From Planctomycetota bacterium (lineage in GTDB: Bacteria; Planctomycetota; UBA1135; JALUZX01), in assembly GCA_027011425.1 (NCBI GenBank), contig JALUZX010000662.1, positions 1-6,619 of the forward strand: a stretch of DNA of 6,619 nt, given 5' to 3'. This document shows positions 5,226 through 6,619 of this stretch, one piece after another. Under the pieces are notes generated by a model, which made no database searches, was not told the DNA's origin, and was given only the letters and a program-made list of their open reading frames with translations. A program made the position numbers and the translations under genes. Numbering within the stretch: the first letter of the stretch is position 1; every line of letters starts with the position of its first letter.

Positions 5226-6619
5226 GCCTTCTTCCCTTGCTTTTTCTTTCCCTTTCTCCTCCTTCCGGGGGGGAGAGGGCCTTCCTCGCCGCCTTGGAAA
5301 GAGGAATGGAACTTCTGGGGTCCGGAAGAAGTCCGGACGGGGCCGAGGCCTTCCACAGGGCCGGTGAAGAGGCGTCCAGGCCGGGAAGACCGGGAGAGTG
5401 GTCTTCCCTCGTCGGCTTCTATTCTTCCCTGCGGGGCAAAGAGGCGGCGCGTCTCGCGGGGGCGTGGAAAGAATACGCTTTACTGGCAAACTCTTTCTCC
5501 GGTGGAGGGGAAGTGGGAGCCGGAAAGAGGGCCTCCCGCCTCCTGGCGGCCGCGAGAGACCTTGGAGATCCGGTCTTACGGATCAAAAGCGCCAACCTTC
5601 TGGGGGTGATCCGGACGGACGCTTCCCGCTTCCGCGAGGCCGCCGCCCTCTACGGGGAGGCTCTCTCCCTGGCCCGGCGTTTCCGCCTTGGGACCCTGGA
5701 GGCGGCCGTGCTGGTCAACTCGGCCCGCCAGTCCCTGGCCCAGGCCGACTACCAGGGGGCGTTGGGGATTCTCTCCCACTTGCCGCCCGGCGTCCTCCCG
5801 GGCGATCCATTGCTGGGGGCCCTGGCGGAACACCACAGGGCGTCCGCCCTGGACGGGCTGGGCCGGAAAGAGGAGGCCATCCTGGCCTTGGAGAAGGCGG
5901 AGAAACTCTTCCTCCGGGCCGGGCGGAAGGTCCAGGCCTTCCGGACGGCCCTGGAAAGAGTCCGCCTCCTTTCCGACACGGGGCGGCGTTCCGCGGCTGT
6001 GGAGGAAGGGGAGAGACTTCTGGGCTCTTCCCTGGTCCGGGAGAACAAGGCGGCCCGAACGGCCGCCTCCTCCCTTCTCGTGCCCCTTTTCATGCTTGGA
6101 GGGAAGGAGGGGGAAAAGAAACTGGAAGTCCTGGCCCGGGAGGCGGAGGAGGCGGGGCTCCCCGAATACAAGTTCGGGTACTTGCTCTACAAGTTGCAGG
6201 CCGCCCGGGGGCGGGGCGATTTCTCCCGGGCCGCGCGGACGCTCCTGGAGGTCGAGGAGACGGCCCTTCGTATAGGGGGCGCTTGGGCGCCGGCCCGGGC
6301 CGCCCTGGCCCGGGGGCGTCTCCTGAAAAGGATGGGAAAGCTCGAGGCGGCCCGGAAGATCTTCCTTTCCCTGGCCCGCCCCTCGGGAAGGATCGTTCCC
6401 GTCGCTCTTCGCTCCATGGCCCTGGCGGGGCTGGCTTCCCTGGAGAGAGCCCGGGGCAAGGACCTGGAGGCCGCGCGCTTCCTCCTGGAGGCCGCCTCCC
6501 TGGCGGAGAGCGAGGGAAACACCTTCCGCCGGGCCAACCTCCTGGCCAGGGCGGCGGCCCGGTTCTTTTCCGCCGGAGAGACCGCCGGGGGGAGAGAGCT
6601 GGCCTTGCGCGCCCTGGAC
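5210..6619 (+). CDS. Exported TPR-like helical-repeat protein (partial, 3' end outside window)
   Basis: The frame from TTG 5210 is open for 470 codons to the window edge, with no stop. It begins with MFRALSLLPLLFLSLSPPSGG, a short basic N-terminus, a Leu/Phe core and a Ser/Pro-rich end, consistent with a Sec signal peptide; no lipobox is visible. The rest is almost wholly alpha-helical and Ala/Leu/Glu/Arg-rich, with degenerate TPR-like helix pairs: about 140-190 (REAAALYGEALSLARRF then NSARQSLAQADYQGALGIL), 203-235 (ALDGLGRKEEAILALEKAEKL), 325-352 (ARGRGDFSRAARTLLEVEETA) and 362-388 (ARGRLLKRMGKLEAARKIF). It overlaps the anti-sigma gene by 16 bases, so it is the third gene of the operon. TPR proteins beside sigma/anti-sigma pairs in planctomycetes and myxobacteria often end in a CHAT (caspase-like) domain; none is visible here. 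It probably acts outside the cytoplasmic membrane, perhaps with the anti-sigma outer domain. Confidence is high that it is a gene, moderate for TPR, low for CHAT. Confidence 0.78.
   Translation, partial: MFRALSLLPLLFLSLSPPSGGERAFLAALERGMELLGSGRSPDGAEAFHRAGEEASRPGRPGEWSSLVGFYSSLRGKEAARLAGAWKEYALLANSFSGGGEVGAGKRASRLLAAARDLGDPVLRIKSANLLGVIRTDASRFREAAALYGEALSLARRFRLGTLEAAVLVNSARQSLAQADYQGALGILSHLPPGVLPGDPLLGALAEHHRASALDGLGRKEEAILALEKAEKLFLRAGRKVQAFRTALERVRLLSDTGRRSAAVEEGERLLGSSLVRENKAARTAASSLLVPLFMLGGKEGEKKLEVLAREAEEAGLPEYKFGYLLYKLQAARGRGDFSRAARTLLEVEETALRIGGAWAPARAALARGRLLKRMGKLEAARKIFLSLARPSGRIVPVALRSMALAGLASLERARGKDLEAARFLLEAASLAESEGNTFRRANLLARAAARFFSAGETAGGRELALRALD

Noticed and set aside
3759..5489. 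576-codon - strand open frame across the sigma, anti-sigma and TPR genes
   Set aside because: It spans three genes that are well supported on the opposite strand, and its sequence is low-complexity Arg/Pro/Gly, typical of antisense frames in GC-rich DNA.

Overview
The window is GC-rich bacterial DNA, most likely from a member of the Planctomycetota; a myxobacterial or other large-genome delta-group origin is less likely. Three things point there: an exported papain-type protease joined to a lectin-like domain and a DGDGD-repeat propeller, with a C-terminal domain ending in a style I associate with exported planctomycete proteins; an RNA polymerase sigma factor of the ECF branch that carries an N-terminal helical extension; and its pairing with a zinc-finger anti-sigma factor and an exported TPR protein. 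This assignment rests on recalled family features only.

Layout. (1) 1-147, + strand: the last 48 codons of a DEAD/DEAH-box helicase of the MrfA/YprA type, recognised by its four-cysteine zinc motif. (2) 148-310: a convergent intergenic region with two strong GC hairpins, the probable 3' ends of the two facing transcripts. (3) 311-3076, - strand: a 921-residue secreted protein made of signal peptide, C1A (papain-like) protease, lectin-like domain, seven FG-GAP/VCBS repeats and a C-terminal beta-rich domain. (4) 3077-3265: a divergent intergenic region with a 26-bp imperfect dyad that could be an operator or a leader hairpin. (5) 3266-6619, + strand: three overlapping genes encoding an ECF-like sigma factor with an uncertain non-ATG start, a membrane anti-sigma factor with an HxxxCxxC zinc finger and an extracytoplasmic domain, and an exported alpha-helical TPR protein that starts at TTG 5210 and runs off the right edge.

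How they may work together. The + strand genes overlap by 11 and 16 bases, so they are very probably one translationally coupled operon: regulator, membrane sensor/inhibitor and exported partner. The exported protease is transcribed divergently from the same intergenic region, so it is a natural candidate target of the sigma factor, although no convincing promoter motif proves it. The TPR protein may continue into an effector domain such as CHAT beyond the window; that is inference from family context.
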